A stretch of DNA of 40,904 nucleotides from Pholiota molesta (GCA_014925825.1 JACGCK010000325.1:1-40904), one strand, 5' to 3'; shown: positions 1-12,685, numbered from the stretch's first letter. Notes: generated by a model from the letters alone, not told the origin. Numbers and translations: made by a program.

Positions 1-161
1 CACTGGCAATGAACAGGGGCCATATGACGATCAGTATCGGTGATGCGATCAGGCTTAATTTAGAACTTGTTGTTCACCAGGGGGAATGGCAAACAAAGGA
101 CGCTCGCCAGTCAGTTCAACGTCACCTTGACCATCCCCGCCCTCCACATATACCCTTTATA

Positions 162-1140
162 ATGACGGTCGCCGTACCAGGGGAGCGGGTCGACGAGCAC
201 GCCTTTCTTGATTCCGTCGAAGGCGAGATTACTTTCTTTCGGTCGATCATGCGCGCACGGCCCATAGGCATGCACCGCTACTTCCATGTTCTTGCCATCC
301 GGAGCGCTATCCTCAAGGACACGGGGCGCGCGGTGCACCCTGAGACGATATGGGAGAAGTTGAGGAAGTGTTATGATTTGGACGCGCTGGATGCCATCGT
401 GCGTTGGTTTTCTTTTGTTCGCGCCAGCGCCAGCGTCTGCGTGGCGGTTCGTGATTCTGAATAACTGACACTTGGTCTATCACAGGACGTCGAAGCCGAA
501 GGATATGTATCACCGAGATCGAACTCCACGCCAATATCTATACGCTCGCCATCCCCTTCCGAGGATCTCTCTGGCCACCCGTTCTTCCGTGAAGAATTTA
601 ACTTACCTTACGATGAATTCGAACCCATTATTGCTCAGCGACGCTTGCGCTCAACGGTCTCCCTTCCTTCCTCCCCCGCTGCCTCTCCAGCGCCCTCACC
701 ACAACCAATAGCAGAACCAAGTCCGCGAGCCGCTGCTTCGACTTCGACCAAGCGCGGCGTAGGCCGCAAACGGGGGAAGATCACGCGAAGTAAACTGAAC
801 CTGGCGGGGCTGGTGGCGGAGACAGCGACAGCAGCGCGCTGACACAGGAAAGCGGGGATGAGGGCGGTGTCGCGGAAACGCCGCGCGAAAGCGTGGTCAC
901 TGGGACTGATGCAGGGACTGAATACGCAGAGGACGAAGACACGGAGATGCGCGAACCATCACCAGGTAGCTATTTCTGTTGTTCGATGGCGATATTTATA
1001 ATATTCATCACATTTATTCAGCGCGCGAGGAATCCCCGCGACCGACGCGAGGACGACCACCAAAGGGAGGGCGGAGAGGGCGCGGTGGAGCGGCGGCTCG
1101 CGGGGCTTCAACGCGTGGCACGAAGAAGAAGAAACGTTAG
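162..1140 (+). CDS. EAF7: EAF7/MRGBP-type subunit of the NuA4 histone acetyltransferase
   Basis: Chromatin protein of the NuA4 acetyltransferase complex, acting in the nucleus. Three exons: 162-398, 486-965 and 1022-1140, about 278 aa. Exon 1 carries the CT20/EAF7 signature: FLDSVEGEITFFRSIMRARP, then HRYFHVL and an IWEKLRKCYDLDALDAI block. Exon 2 gives FEPIIAQRR, also typical of the family, then a Ser/Pro-rich stretch. Exon 3 is a basic, AT-hook-like tail (RGRPPKGGRRGRGG) ending in KKKKR. The start at 162 is chosen because homologues begin shortly before FLDSVEGE; the frame stays open upstream to position 9. Exon 2 has a frame break near 813-818: KLNLAGLVA continues one frame over as GGDSDSSALTQESGDEGG, which one extra base restores. 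Without that correction the protein would stop at 840-842. Family assignment is confident; the break is probably a sequencing error. Confidence 0.88.
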
Positions 1141-2994
1141 ATTTTTTGCTCATAACTTATTTGTATCGCTTTCCCTTGTCGGGTCCACTTGTGCTTCTAG
1201 ATTTATTTTATCGAAACTAATCTCTTTTATTGCAAAGAGCAGCTAAGATGGAAGGAAAATAGTCATGGTCTGCAGATATTTCTTAGGATGTGGAAAAGGG
1301 CGAGACTTGCGCTTTTTAAACCAAAGACTCACCGAAACTCCGTGAAGACAATGTTTCCAACCTTGCGGTAATACCCTCCCTATTCTTGTATCATGAGGCG
1401 AATATCTGTTATGAAACTCCCGCTAAAATATCGGAAGCAGAACATCGGAAAGACATACCAGATAGATTACACATATGGACAACAACTTTATTTAGGAGCA
1501 AAATCTATAACAAACCTAGTCTCTTAAAGCAGACTCCGATATGATATTTACGTTGATGATGAGCCGCCATTTTATGCATAACTCGCACATCGCTCGTCAC
1601 TGCGAGTCGTTAGGATTTGTTGAGCCTCAAGTCTACTTATTTTAGGAATTGCTCACCCTTTCCATTTTCTTTTTTCTTGCTTCGATTTTTCTTTTCCATA
1701 GAAGCCTTTTGCATGTTTTTCTCATAGATTTGCTCCTCGCCTGTGTTTATCTTGAGCTTGCATTAGACACTATTTTACTTTTGACATCCGCGTCACCTGG
1801 TGTAACGATTGTGCCAAATCTCCCATGCACGTGCTCTCGCGACGCGCCTCGTCGCGTCCTTCCTCCGCACTGTCCGCTGATATTTCCATTCTTATTCTCT
1901 TATCTTTTACCTTCCGTTCTCTATGGGCAATTAACCCTTTGTTTCACCTTCTTATCTTTGTCTATCATTTTTAATACTCATCCATCATTCTTATTACTCC
2001 TCTATTATCATTCTACCTAGTCATCTCTACCTTATCTTACCAGTCATTCTTTATCACAAGTCCTCTTTAGTCTATCTCTCTCCTTTGACCATTCATGAAT
2101 CATGACTCCGATACTTCTAACATAGTATATAAAGTCCTTAAATTGTAACTAGAAAGGACAGTCAATCCTATAGCTTCCAACAGTTCTAGCTGGCTACCTT
2201 CTCTCTCTCTCAATCTCTCTACCTCGTGTGACGATTCGTAACTCCAGTGACGCTCCCGTCTCCAGAGTTTTCCAAGCGTCACACCTGGGGCCTCCTGGGG
2301 CCGATTATTTTAGCCGCCGTAATATTCGAACAAGTTCATTTCGTGCATACTATAATGATCTATCTACATGGCATTGCGATAGCTATCAGATCGGAACCAA
2401 GTCATTCCGTCGCGTATGATAGCAGTCAGCTATGATTGTTGAGCAGGAGGTATTGAATGGAATCAATGATATGTGTTTGAAGCTCCTGGAGATGAGGTGG
2501 AGAAGCTGGAGGCGAAGAACAACCAGATTATGGATAGTGGAATGGCAAGTAAACTCGCGTTCATAAGAACGTCCCCGAGCGTAGGCAGGTATGTAGACAG
2601 AGATAGAATGACCACTCGAGCGCGCAGATCTTGGAAATTCTCAATTAAAACGACGATCAAAGCCTAAGTTTAGTATACAGCTGTAGTTGTTACTGCACAC
2701 TGCCTCACAGTGCGCCCTTGTTTTACAGTGGGTCATGGACGTGAGACGTGTTACAGTCCCTCAACCGTTTTGCTGACTCGTTGAAAGCGTAATACATACT
2801 GAGGGAGTCTCAGCTCTCAAGAGTCCCGGCCTCAGGCACCGATAAGCAGAGATTGGCTGCCGTGTATTGCCATATGGAGGCTGTGCCGGGTGATGGCCGG
2901 GTAGCTGTGTTGAATATTGCTCTTGTGTCCATTTCTCCCAGTCCTGTCCCCTCCTCCCCTACGCACGCGCCCACCAGCGCTGGCTGTCCCCTCC
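1141..2994. other. intergenic stretch, no gene supported
   Basis: About 1.85 kb between EAF7 and the Kelch gene. It is AT-rich, with long pyrimidine-rich runs around 1640-2080 and a short CT repeat near 2199-2211. The longest open frame (1649-2020) encodes a low-complexity hydrophobic string from the pyrimidine-rich DNA and is not credible. Upstream exons of the Kelch gene could lie in its right part, but I could not identify one. Confidence 0.5.
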
Positions 2995-5900
2995 ATGCTC
3001 CATTCCATATACGATCTCACCACATTCTGTAGGAAGACCACCGGCGATGTGCCCGCGAAACTGGTGGTACGTCGAATACGGCCGCTCGTGCCCACTAATG
3101 ACGTTCTCTGACCCCTTGGACTTTAGGGCGCCTCGACGACCGTCGTAGGTTCAAAAATGTATCTTTTTGTGAGTGCCCTGTTTAGCTGCGCTCGTTTGAA
3201 CCGTGCTGACTCTTGGTGTAGGGCGGGAGGTTGGTCACGGAACGCAGGATGGTCTCCGACCTTTATGCATTTGACCTGGAAACGTTTGTCTGGGAGCGGT
3301 TGCAGAGCTTTCCAGAGGATGACATCCCTCGCGCGCGGTACTTTCACAGCGCCGATGCATGTATGTTCTGAAATTCGCCATGTAGCCTGTCACTAACATT
3401 AACATTTATTCGTGCATGTAGGGAATGGGCATCTTGTCGTTTTCGGTGGCATGAGCAACCAGCCAGACTCTATTAACCCTGAAGAGCTATGTGTCCTTAA
3501 TGACGTCCGCTTCTACAACTTTGCCTCCGGACGCTGGCTGCCACCATCACCACCATCGCCCGAGCCCGATCCCCACCTCCCCCGCGCTCGATATGCGCAT
3601 CTCTCTTCCGTGACAGCCGATAGGCTTTTTATCATCGGTGGTCAAGACTTCTTCAACACATGGCTGGACGATGTGTGTGTATTTGATCTGGTATCCAAGA
3701 AATGGGTTCAGCGGCGGGACTACCCCCGCCACTGCGGCACCTATCGCAGCGTGGCCGTGTGTTCAGATACGACTGTGCGCTCACCACAGGTAGAGATGCA
3801 AGCTTCTTCTTCCTCTCCCTCTCCCCTCGGGCCTGCTGGCGGCCGATTTGCAGCGTCTACAAACGCCCCTTACAATGAAGTCACGCCCTCCGAAAATCTT
3901 ATCCATCTGCCTTATTCCGTTGAACCCACCGAAGATCACCCTAGTGATATCTACCTATACAGCAATTACAATGTGAGTCATCTCATATAGTTGGCAAAAA
4001 GTCTTATTGATTCTTTTTGCGCAGTTTACTGACGTCAAGCGGGAACTTGAAGTTTTTTCACCTCTCCCAGATTCCGATTTCACTATCCAGGACCACTCCG
4101 CCTCTATGACAGGATCCACCTGTCCTCCAGGCCTGCGGTTCCCAACTGGCGCTATCCTCGGTTCCCATCTCATCATTGCAGGGACATATCTAGCGCACAG
4201 CTACCAATCCTTTTCCATCTGGGTCCTCGACCTCACCACCATGACGTGGTCGCGGATCGACCCCGGAAAGGCAATTGAGACTGGATCGTGGTTTCGCGGC
4301 TGCCTCTGGGCAGACGCCAACAAATTTATAATTTTCGGGAACCGGCACGGTAACCTCGTCGACGACTATAACAGGCGACTGCTGACCTGGGACCACGTCG
4401 CGGTCGTCGACCTGGAGGCCTTTGGGATCTACAAACCACCGCCGCTGAAGCTCGACATACGCATGCAGGAGCTCGGGCTTGCCGCGCTTGAGGAGCGCGT
4501 GCTAACGGACTTTGAGATGGTGTGCGATGACGGACAGAAGATCCCGTGCTCGCGGAAGACCTTGGAGGAGCGCTGGCCATGGTTCAAGGAGCAGAGAAAG
4601 CAATTCTTGAAGAAGGCGCAGACGGCGCTCGAGGCGCTCCCGCCGTCAGCAATGCACATCCCGCTACCGGAAGTCGCAGGCGAGGGTATCGTTGAACCCC
4701 GCGTGGACCCGCGCCTGACGCCGCGCGCGTTCCACTTGTCTGAGTCGTACCCTGTCACGCTGGCGTTGCTGCAGTATTTCTATTCGCTTGCGCTGATTAC
4801 GCCCCTGCAACATACGCCTGCGATTCTGAGCCAATTACTGATCCTCGCTACTAATTACCGCATCACACACCTGGAATCCCTGGTGAAGCATGCGATGCAC
4901 CGGTCGCTCTCGAATTCGACGTCTGTGGGTGTATACGAGGTTGCGACGCTATGCAGCAGCCGAAGTCTCCAGATCCGGTATGTTTCCGTCCTTCCCTTGA
5001 TTGATGTGTTTGTGAAATTGTTCACCGACGCGACCTTGTTCCATTTTTGCAGCGCACTAAAGACAGTGATGGTATGTGCTATTTTATTCGCTCTGTCCGT
5101 TGCTACGATTGCTGATGTCATTTTCCATGTCCCTTTGTATTCGTTCCTAATCAAACTCTCTAGTCTTACACGCAAAAGCGGCCGTCGCGGAAAGCAGAAA
5201 AAGAAAACGGCGGTGGGTCTGGAAGCGGTTCGCGTCAACTGCAGGACGGTCACGGTGATGTGCATGATCCGGGCGCCGGAGGTAGTGGGTCTAGTAAATA
5301 CATTTCCCGCCCGCGGGGGACGTCGGACGCTAAATGGCGTTCTATGACGGACAGCGGCGCGAGTAGTTCAGGATATAGTAAGTAGATGTTCTGTGAAAGT
5401 GACCTCTCTCCATGTCGACGAGGGGACTTTGGGGCCATTCTTCGATTGTATTATTAACACGCCCTTTTTTTCCCCCATTCTCATCTCTGCCTTTTTCCTT
5501 ATGAAGATACGCGCGGGAATTTGGAACTCGAGCAGCAGGTTGCTGACGAGCCGAACCCGACCCCCGACCTGCAAACAAATTCGCACACGAACACACCCAC
5601 GCCCACGCAGACACCCACGCCCACGTTTGAACAGCAAATACCCACGAAGAAGAAGAGCGTTGACGGCGGTGATGGAACAGGCGCTGAGTTACGCGACTCC
5701 CGCGGCCAGCACCGCGGCCAGCATCAATATTCATCATCCCTTGGCGCAGCCGAGCGCGACATTCGTCATGTCCGCTCCCAGCCGTCTGTTTCCTACACCT
5801 CTGCCGTCCGCGCCGCTGACGGCCAAGCCTTCACCCAAGGCCACCGGTGCACAATCCCCCCCTCGGCGCTCTTCCCATTGCTCCGTTGCGCCCCCGCCGT

Positions 5901-6410
5901 CCAGGGCCAGCCCCTATCTACACGGCCATCGTCCCGAACTATGCATCTCCGAAGCCGCCATCCTCTCTGTCGTCTGCGACGGACACCGCCTCGTATTCCG
6001 AGACGGAGTTGGTGACGACGGACGACGAATACCAGGTGCTGGCGCACGGCGACGGTGTCCTCAGCCCGAGCGGCGCCGGCTGGCGGCTGGGGCAGCTTAA
6101 ATCGCGCGATAGCGAGACGAGCAGGCGACGCGCGACACTTCCTGCGCCGCCTGCGATTGCTGTGGCCGATTCTATGCCCAGTCCTCCTCTTTCTGGCTCA
6201 ACGATCAAGGGCTCGCCGAGCACGTCCTCCTTCGCGCGTTTCCTCACGCGGCCGAAGAAGAGAGCGACATTGGACGACGAGTCCTCCGAGGGACAGTCCA
6301 TAGCCGAAAAGGCTGCGGCTGATGCAGAGAAGGCTGCTGCGAAAGAGAGAAAACGCAGGGAACAGGAGAAGAAGATGCTTGCCATGCTGAGCCACTCGGT
6401 ATACAGGTAA
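2995..6410 (+). CDS. Kelch-repeat / BTB-domain protein
   Basis: Probable adaptor protein with a Kelch beta-propeller followed by a BTB-like region; no exact function is recognised. Eight exons: 2995-3066, 3127-3168, 3222-3360, 3422-3972, 4025-4977, 5053-5071, 5164-5377 and 5507-6410, about 964 aa. Kelch blades show as MYLFGGRLVTERRMVSDLY, HLVVFGGM, RLFIIGGQDFFNTWLDDV and LIIAGTYLAH. From about residue 470, FEMVCDDGQKIPCSRKTLEERWPWF resembles the first half of a BTB fold. The second half follows a ~100-residue insertion (LALLQYFYSLALITP, then THLESLVKHAMHRSL). A Ser/Pro/Thr-rich tail of about 370 residues ends in a charged coiled-coil-like segment (AADAEKAAAKERKRREQEKK). The start is uncertain: 2995 is the first in-frame ATG, but TGTAG just before 3032 could be a splice acceptor with an exon further left. 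In the last exon the frame changes at a run of seven C (5856-5862). Kelch-then-BTB order recalls LZTR1-like proteins. Confidence 0.75.
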
Positions 6411-6648
6411 AGTCCGAACAAAGATCAAGCCCTTAGAATGTATGTTTCCTTATTTCCTTTACTTATCATTCACTTGTTTTTTTTTGTAACTGTATACCAC
6501 TTTCCTACTTTCTGTGCACATTTATCACTGACCTCGGACTATTATAAGTTAAATGCTATAGCACAATATACCACCACCGTATCCTACCTTAGAATTACAA
6601 GACCACACAAAACAAAAGAGAACGTGCGTGGACCACAATTATGCCAAG

Positions 6649-8804
6649 CTATAACGAGGTTTCCATATTGGCAAAATCTCCGATGTCAGGGGTAGGAGAA
6701 CGGAATTCTGGAGGTGATATGCCTTCCATGTCTTGGTCTGGATTGAGAAGGAAGGATATTGAAGTCGCGGAAGATGAGCTAGTAATAGGTATATTAGAAG
6801 ACGATCCCGGATTCGACGGGTTTGTAGGAGGAGTAGAAGCACGCGGTGGGGCTGCTGGAGGGTCTGAAGGCACTGCTGGCGGTTGAACGACAGCCTCCGT
6901 AGGTTCTTCGTCGTCGTCTGAAATAGAACGAGTAGGGAATAAATGATTGACTAGACATAACAAAAGCAGGGGTCAACAAGCAAATCCAGAGATGATGCAG
7001 TCCAGAGATGATGGAGTATTGATACGACTTACATTCTTTGGCATGGGCTGGACGAGGGAGAAGATAACATTATTAAACCCAACACAAAAACAAATTGGGT
7101 ACTTGGAAAAATGCACTCACCAAGATCATCCTTATGACGGGCACACATAGCCCCTTCTGGGCAGTCCTTACGGTTCATGATAGATTCTTCAACGAAGCCT
7201 TTTGCGCGTTCTCGCAGCCACCACTCCTTCAACCCCCATAAAAATATCTCGGCGGCACACGATCGACAAGCATTATTCTTAGGCGCATCTGCATTGGGTT
7301 CGGTCCCTGGCGCAACGCCATGGATGTCACTAAACAATTCGAGGTCTATCAACGTCGCGAAGCCTCGTGGCATTTTCTGTATAAATTGCACAATCTATGG
7401 ATAGCAGGCGTCAGCTCTTTGCAGAATTCGAGAAACAGAGGAAAGCTACCTCTCGATAAATATGACGAGGCGTTAAGCCCTGAGCTTCGAGATATTCCAG
7501 CATGATTTCCACCTCAACCGTGTTTCCGTCAAAGCAGTCGTACACATCAGCAGACTGTATCAAATCTGCAAGGGCCGCCATGTTGTGGGGATGTTGGGAC
7601 ATGATGGGCAATGCTATACATCGATCTTGTACGCCAATGCCGCAAAACGAGACCAGACACAGATCGCATCTTGTCGTAGTAGGTGCTCTTAGGGCAAGCA
7701 AGTTTTCACTATCACAGGGAATAGATCAGCTGTGATTTAACTTGATATAAAATCGTAAACTTACCAGTTACCACAATGTCCATGACCTGGAGGCACTCCA
7801 TCATCGACATGCCATGCATGTTCGATGTCGTTAGCAGGGTCGGGAATTGGTTGCGGACACCTCCAGTCATATGGATTGTTTGGGAGACAATGCGGACAGG
7901 GATGAATATACTCTGTGCTCCTGTTCACATCCGGAGGGGGAGATGCTTCTCGAGGAGGAGGGATCTAAGCATAAAGAAAACGCAACGATCAGACCAATCA
8001 AATACTAATCAGTAACCGAAAGAGATAAAAACTCACGCGTATTGACTGGCCATTCTTGTAGACTTCATCAGCCTGTTCCCTTTCTCGTTCAGTACGCGCT
8101 TTTTGCGGTGAATTTCGAAGGAGAGTATCAATCAGAGGCTGAAGAGCTCGGAAGGGCATTGCAACTGTCGCGACGCCGCGACAGGCAGGGCAGTTTGTGC
8201 CACCGTTCTAACAAAAGAAACACGTTAGCCATTCAGCTGCGATGTGCTTTGACTAAGTTTAACATAGCATAAACGAGCTATGAGACGAAAAAGTCTTCTC
8301 ATATCACATATCAGGGATATGGTGAGGCGACAATTGTGCACGGCGCGTGGAAAAGACGACAGACGTAGTCCGATACTTACCCGAATCCACAGCACACAGC
8401 AGCTAAAAGCAAATACGTGGCAAGTTAGCAAAGCAGTCTAAGTATCATAAACTCCAAATGTAGAGCAGGATGCGCACGAATGCTCACCTCCCACAAAAGA
8501 AATGCTGACACGGTATGACGAGTACTGGCCGATACACGAGCTCAGAGCAACATCCACACTGCAGCTCCTGAGCTATTTCATCAACAAAGCCCGCATTTCC
8601 TTCGAAGGCGGTGGATCGGCGAGGGGAGCCTTATCTTCCTGTTCCTCCTTCATTCTCTTGCGGGGTTCTCGTCTGGGCACTCGAACGAGGACGACGCTCT
8701 GCGTTTCAGCGAGGGCACCGCGGGGGCAAGGGAGGGCAGGGAGAAACGGAGTTGTTGATAGTTGGTGTGTTGGGAGTGGTTAGGGCGTGAAAAGCTTGAC
8801 TCAT
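6649..8804 (-). CDS. RING E3 ubiquitin ligase with CHFR-like cysteine-rich tail
   Basis: Predicted ubiquitin ligase. Eight exons on the minus strand: 8488-8804, 8381-8402, 8037-8207, 7765-7964, 7450-7708, 7121-7394, 7033-7047 and 6649-6950, about 520 aa. The C3HC4 RING lies near residues 85-130: LQCGCCSELVYRP, then PCQHFFCGSC and NCPACRG. After it come several Cys pairs (HPCPHC, CDLCLVSFCGIGVQDRC) and a YLEAQGLTPRHIYRE segment, matching the cysteine-rich C-terminal half of CHFR. The block NRKDCPEGAMCARHKDD plus LAHAKEFNH, joined over a 15-nt exon, matches the PBZ-like C-x5-C...H...H zinc site of CHFR. The last exon is an acidic, Pro/Ser-rich tail. No FHA domain is seen, unlike animal CHFR. 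Exon 1 has three one-base frame breaks (near 8722-8726, 8662-8665, 8601-8612) that sum to zero, so ATG and RING share a frame. It is convergent with the Kelch gene. Confidence 0.82.
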
Positions 8805-9344
8805 CCTTCGTGGATGGTGGGTTCTGGGCAAGGAGCAATGGCCCGCCAGCCGAAAGCACTTGCTAATTGGCGTGCCACATTTCCACATTTGGTAAACCTA
8901 ATCTGGCACATTCCCCTGTTGTAATACGTAACAGAGACCCGTCGGCGCTATTGATACATTCACTGAGCACGTAGATACATACATTTTTCACTCTATACAC
9001 CAGTAGAAAGCGGAAGAAAGTCATGAAACATGGAATGGTGGTACATATACTAAACAGAGAGCAAAAAACATATTCTTTAGGGAAATAAAAATAGAAGCAC
9101 AAAGAATAAAAAGGGTGTAAAGATGTCCATTCTCTTAAATAAGGTGTTCAGGAGATGCTTTTATGGGGGACGAAATGTCGAACGCTCGAAGAGGCTCAAT
9201 CCCTGCATTGAAGCAACAGTCTGCTACTCTGTTGCGCAGTGACTCGTATCGATGTCGTTGTTCGTTACATGGCCATAATGTGGTCAAGCTATTGACGATG
9301 CTAATTAGAATCCAAGGTCGGAGAGGGGAGTGGAGAGATGCGCA
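8805..9344. other. intergenic stretch, no gene supported
   Basis: About 540 bases between two minus-strand genes: the 5' flank of the RING gene and the 3' flank of the Zn2Cys6 gene. It is AT-rich, with only short, unconvincing open frames and no recognisable RNA gene. Confidence 0.5.
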
Positions 9345-12300
9345 CTAATCGATGGCAGGAATGAGCGCCTTGCAAACGTCCAAAGCTACCGTCAAGGTGT
9401 TATCGCATTCATAAAGCGAGAGCGCACTATCGCAAAAACATAAGAACTTAGACAGCTTAGCAAGGAGTTTGAGGTTAAGACCTACCGATGAATCTGACCC
9501 ATGAACCAGAACACGAAAAACGGTCTCCGCGCAAGAAGGTTAGTCGAGTTGCCCGTGACGGTATGTAGACCATGCATGAATCGTTCAGCGACGATTGCTT
9601 GGTGTGTCACTACGAAAGGTAAGAAAAATGTTGTAAACAAAAGAAGAATACACAAAATTACTTACACCACTCCTCGGCCTTGTTACGATGGAACAGCCCA
9701 TTTACATTTCTATTAGCAATTTAATTAAAATCAATTCAACTCCTCCACTAGGATTAGGGAGAGGACACTTACGCGGTGACCAGGGGGATGTACCTTCGGA
9801 ATTCATATGAAATACACATACGGATACTAGCACTTTTTGTTAGTATCACTACCGGAAAAGGCAAATATCCTGGAACATACTTGAAAATATACTCTCGCGC
9901 CTGGAAGATAAAGGCTCGCTCAATGGAGCAAGTGTGCGAGTTAAGAGTCTGCTCCAGACTATCTGCCTCGAGCCACGCCTTCACCGCAAACTCTGCCTTC
10001 TCTATGTCCGTTGTACGGTTATTATTGCGCATACGGATGCATCCATGCCAAAGCAAAAACGACCGATCATGAAGAGCCCAGATGGTGTCCTTAGAGGAAT
10101 ACCTCGACAGCGCGGGTGAGCGCGCGACCGATTCTCCAGAAAAGAGAAGAGCGTACTGCAACATCGAGAATGATAATGTTAGAATAAAACTCATAAGTTA
10201 AGTTGAAGTCGAAGCAGTGACATACATTGGCAGGATCTGCGATGAACAGGTCTAGATTTTGCGACCGATGTGCGGTAGTGTACGAAATATGGCCAGCAGC
10301 AAGAATCATTGCGCTCCAGCATAACCGCCTGCACGATTCCTTGCGGATTTCAGCTTCAGACCAGGACTCGTCCCATGCCGGAGTCGCGTGCCACAATGGC
10401 GCATAATCTTGGGAAAGCGGCCACTGCCCACCCAGTGTAAAGAGGCGACAGGAACATCCTTTTTCCGGATGTGTGTGTTGCTGTACGGGTGGACCATGGT
10501 ACGTATCTTCAGGCGGGGAGCGTGAAGTAGGAGATGAGGGAAGCCAAACTGCGCCCGGCTTCGGCGAGTTCACTGCTGGAACGGTTCCAGGACAAAACAA
10601 GGAAGTGTTCGGATTGTCGGCATCGACCAGCGTTAGCGAAAGACTCCGGATGACCGAGTCGAGCATCATCATTGAAGAATTAGAACGCTCGGTTGAATGC
10701 CGTGGATGAGCGCAGACTTCAAAGAGAGCAAGAAGCTGAAAGTCATCAGATTTTCGGGGTGAATGAAAAATAAAAATGTGGCACGCACCCAAGCTGCCTG
10801 AGCAAGAGTCTCATCGATCCAGCCAGCGTTGAAGCTGGCGTCCATAGCCGACTGCGCCTCGTCTCTGAACCGTAATGCCCGCTCACGACCATCGTTTCCA
10901 TATCCGATCTCCGAGCTCTGCCAAAAGGTCGATATCGCCAAGAGAGCAAGGACTAAACTGGGCTGAATTCTGTCCCGTTTCGACGGGTCGAAATAATTGT
11001 TGAAGAAGGTGGGAATATGGAAAAAAGAAAACCAGTAATTCGACGCGCGGAAAATAAATCGCAAATCGGAAGTTATGTTCTGCGCTGCTGATTGACGTTG
11101 CGGTAGAGTGAGCGCTTGGAGATGGGCAGAGTTGGGAGACGAATACAGGGACAGGAGGGAGTCCCACCAGATCTTGCGGCTGAAATTCAGAGAGGGCTGG
11201 CTGGCGATCCTAAGGCGACCGTTGTTGTTTCCCTTTCATTGCCATTCTCGTCAAGTTCAGCGATGTAGCTTTGAATGCTTCCAGAATATGGAGGGACGAT
11301 GTTGACAAGATTATGATCGTCATGATAATTTGTTATCTACGAAATATGAAAGTCATGCCTAAGTAATAGATCGGTAGGTGGACCTACGATAGATACTGGT
11401 TTTCTAGGGTCGGGGGGACCAGTGCCAATACCCAAAAGAGATGGACACTGTGGTGCACCATGACATGCACAAGGAGAGTAAGACCGTGAATAGTTTGAAA
11501 TTGGTGTACCACCCTCGGTTACTGGTGGCGCATTATCCGCCAGCCCTGGAGGAACCTCAAGTGATATGCGATTGTCGGGGCTCAGACTGTGGTGTTGAAG
11601 GGAGTCTAAAACAATCGGTTGCCGCATTGGTGGTGGAGGTTCTTGCTGGCTTGTGGGTTTTGGTTGGGAGGTCGAGTTAGCACCAGACCTCCGGCGACGG
11701 CGAGGGGCATTCTCAATTTCATTTTTCATATCGCGTGCCATACGCTGTCGAGCACCTGGTGTTTTATCGGGGCCTCGGCGCTTGGGTACAGGGTCATAAT
11801 TGCATTCGCTGCCGCCAGTCGGACGGCGACCGCAATTGTGGCAAATAGGCTTTGCGCCATCGCACCGTATTTGCGTGTTCTACTGAAAACAATGAAGAGG
11901 ACTGTCAGATCCCAAGCAAGCAAATCATAGCAGAGCGTATATACCATTGTAGACACGCAACATAGACCCTGGCCCGAGGTTTCCTTGAGTAGTAGGCGGT
12001 TGGTCGGGCGCAAGCTCAATCGAGGTTTTTCGCCGTCGCGATTTTTTCGGTTTAAGCGCGTCGGATTGGTGGATACCAGGCGTGTGAAGTGGCCAGGAAT
12101 CAGAGTCGCCAGAGTGGTCAGAGGACGGGCCAGTCATTGCCGAGTTGGGCTCGAGTGCAAGGGTTGGATGCGAAGAGACAACAAGGGTATCGAGAGCATT
12201 TGGTATCACGTGCCTCTCGTTCGTTCCAAATTGGAATAATGGGATCTAGAGGACTCGGCGTAGTGGTAGGTATGATATCTGTCTGACGCAGTGCGTAAAT

Positions 12301-12685
12301 CTGACGAGGTTGCTGGGCGGTGGTAAGAGTGGGGAAAGGAATCTAAAGACGTCGCTGGTAATAGTGTACCTTTGAAGTAGTTAATGTTGCCAGCATTGGA
12401 AGCGATATTATGGTAAGCATTATCGCCAGGATGAGCATACATATTGCGATTAGTTGTATGGTCTATCGCGAGTTGACGAGGGGTGGCTTCAAGGGGTATG
12501 TGGGGTTGGGGTTGGGGGCTGTATAGGCTATGTGGGGTATAGGGGTGCGAATGCAGAGACGACTGGGAGATATTCGAGTTATTTCTCTCCCCGGGATTGT
12601 TGATAGCGAACATGGGCAAAGATGTGAGAGAAAGCGAAGGCAAACGACGAGTCCCAGACTCCCAGTCCATTACATTTAAGTCCAC
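9345..12685 (-). CDS. Zn2Cys6 fungal transcription factor
   Basis: DNA-binding transcription regulator of the fungal zinc-cluster class. Nine exons: 11945-12685, 11397-11882, 10789-11336, 10226-10735, 9881-10155, 9773-9826, 9666-9709, 9486-9609 and 9345-9426, about 955 aa. The N-terminus is Ser/His/Pro-rich and disordered. The zinc cluster spans the first intron: ACLQC, then RTRKIRCDGAKPICHNC, a longer loop and ECNYDP, six cysteines in all, followed by KRRGPDKTPGARQR. The middle domain follows from exon 3, with KIWWDSLLSLY, FIFRASNYWFSFFHIPTFF and RIQPSLVLALLAISTFW, as in the fungal-trans domain. The protein ends LYECDNTLTVALDVCKALIPAID. Four missing bases must be assumed: near 12206-12250, in the T-runs at 11980-11982 and 11870-11872, and near 11182-11197. 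The two T-run losses flank the zinc cluster, so a raw translation would lose the DNA-binding domain. The target is unknown; ATG 12670 is an alternative start. Confidence 0.85.

Noticed and set aside
1649..2020. 123-codon open frame rich in Leu/Phe/Ser
   Set aside because: It comes from pyrimidine-rich DNA, shows no domain and has no splice support.
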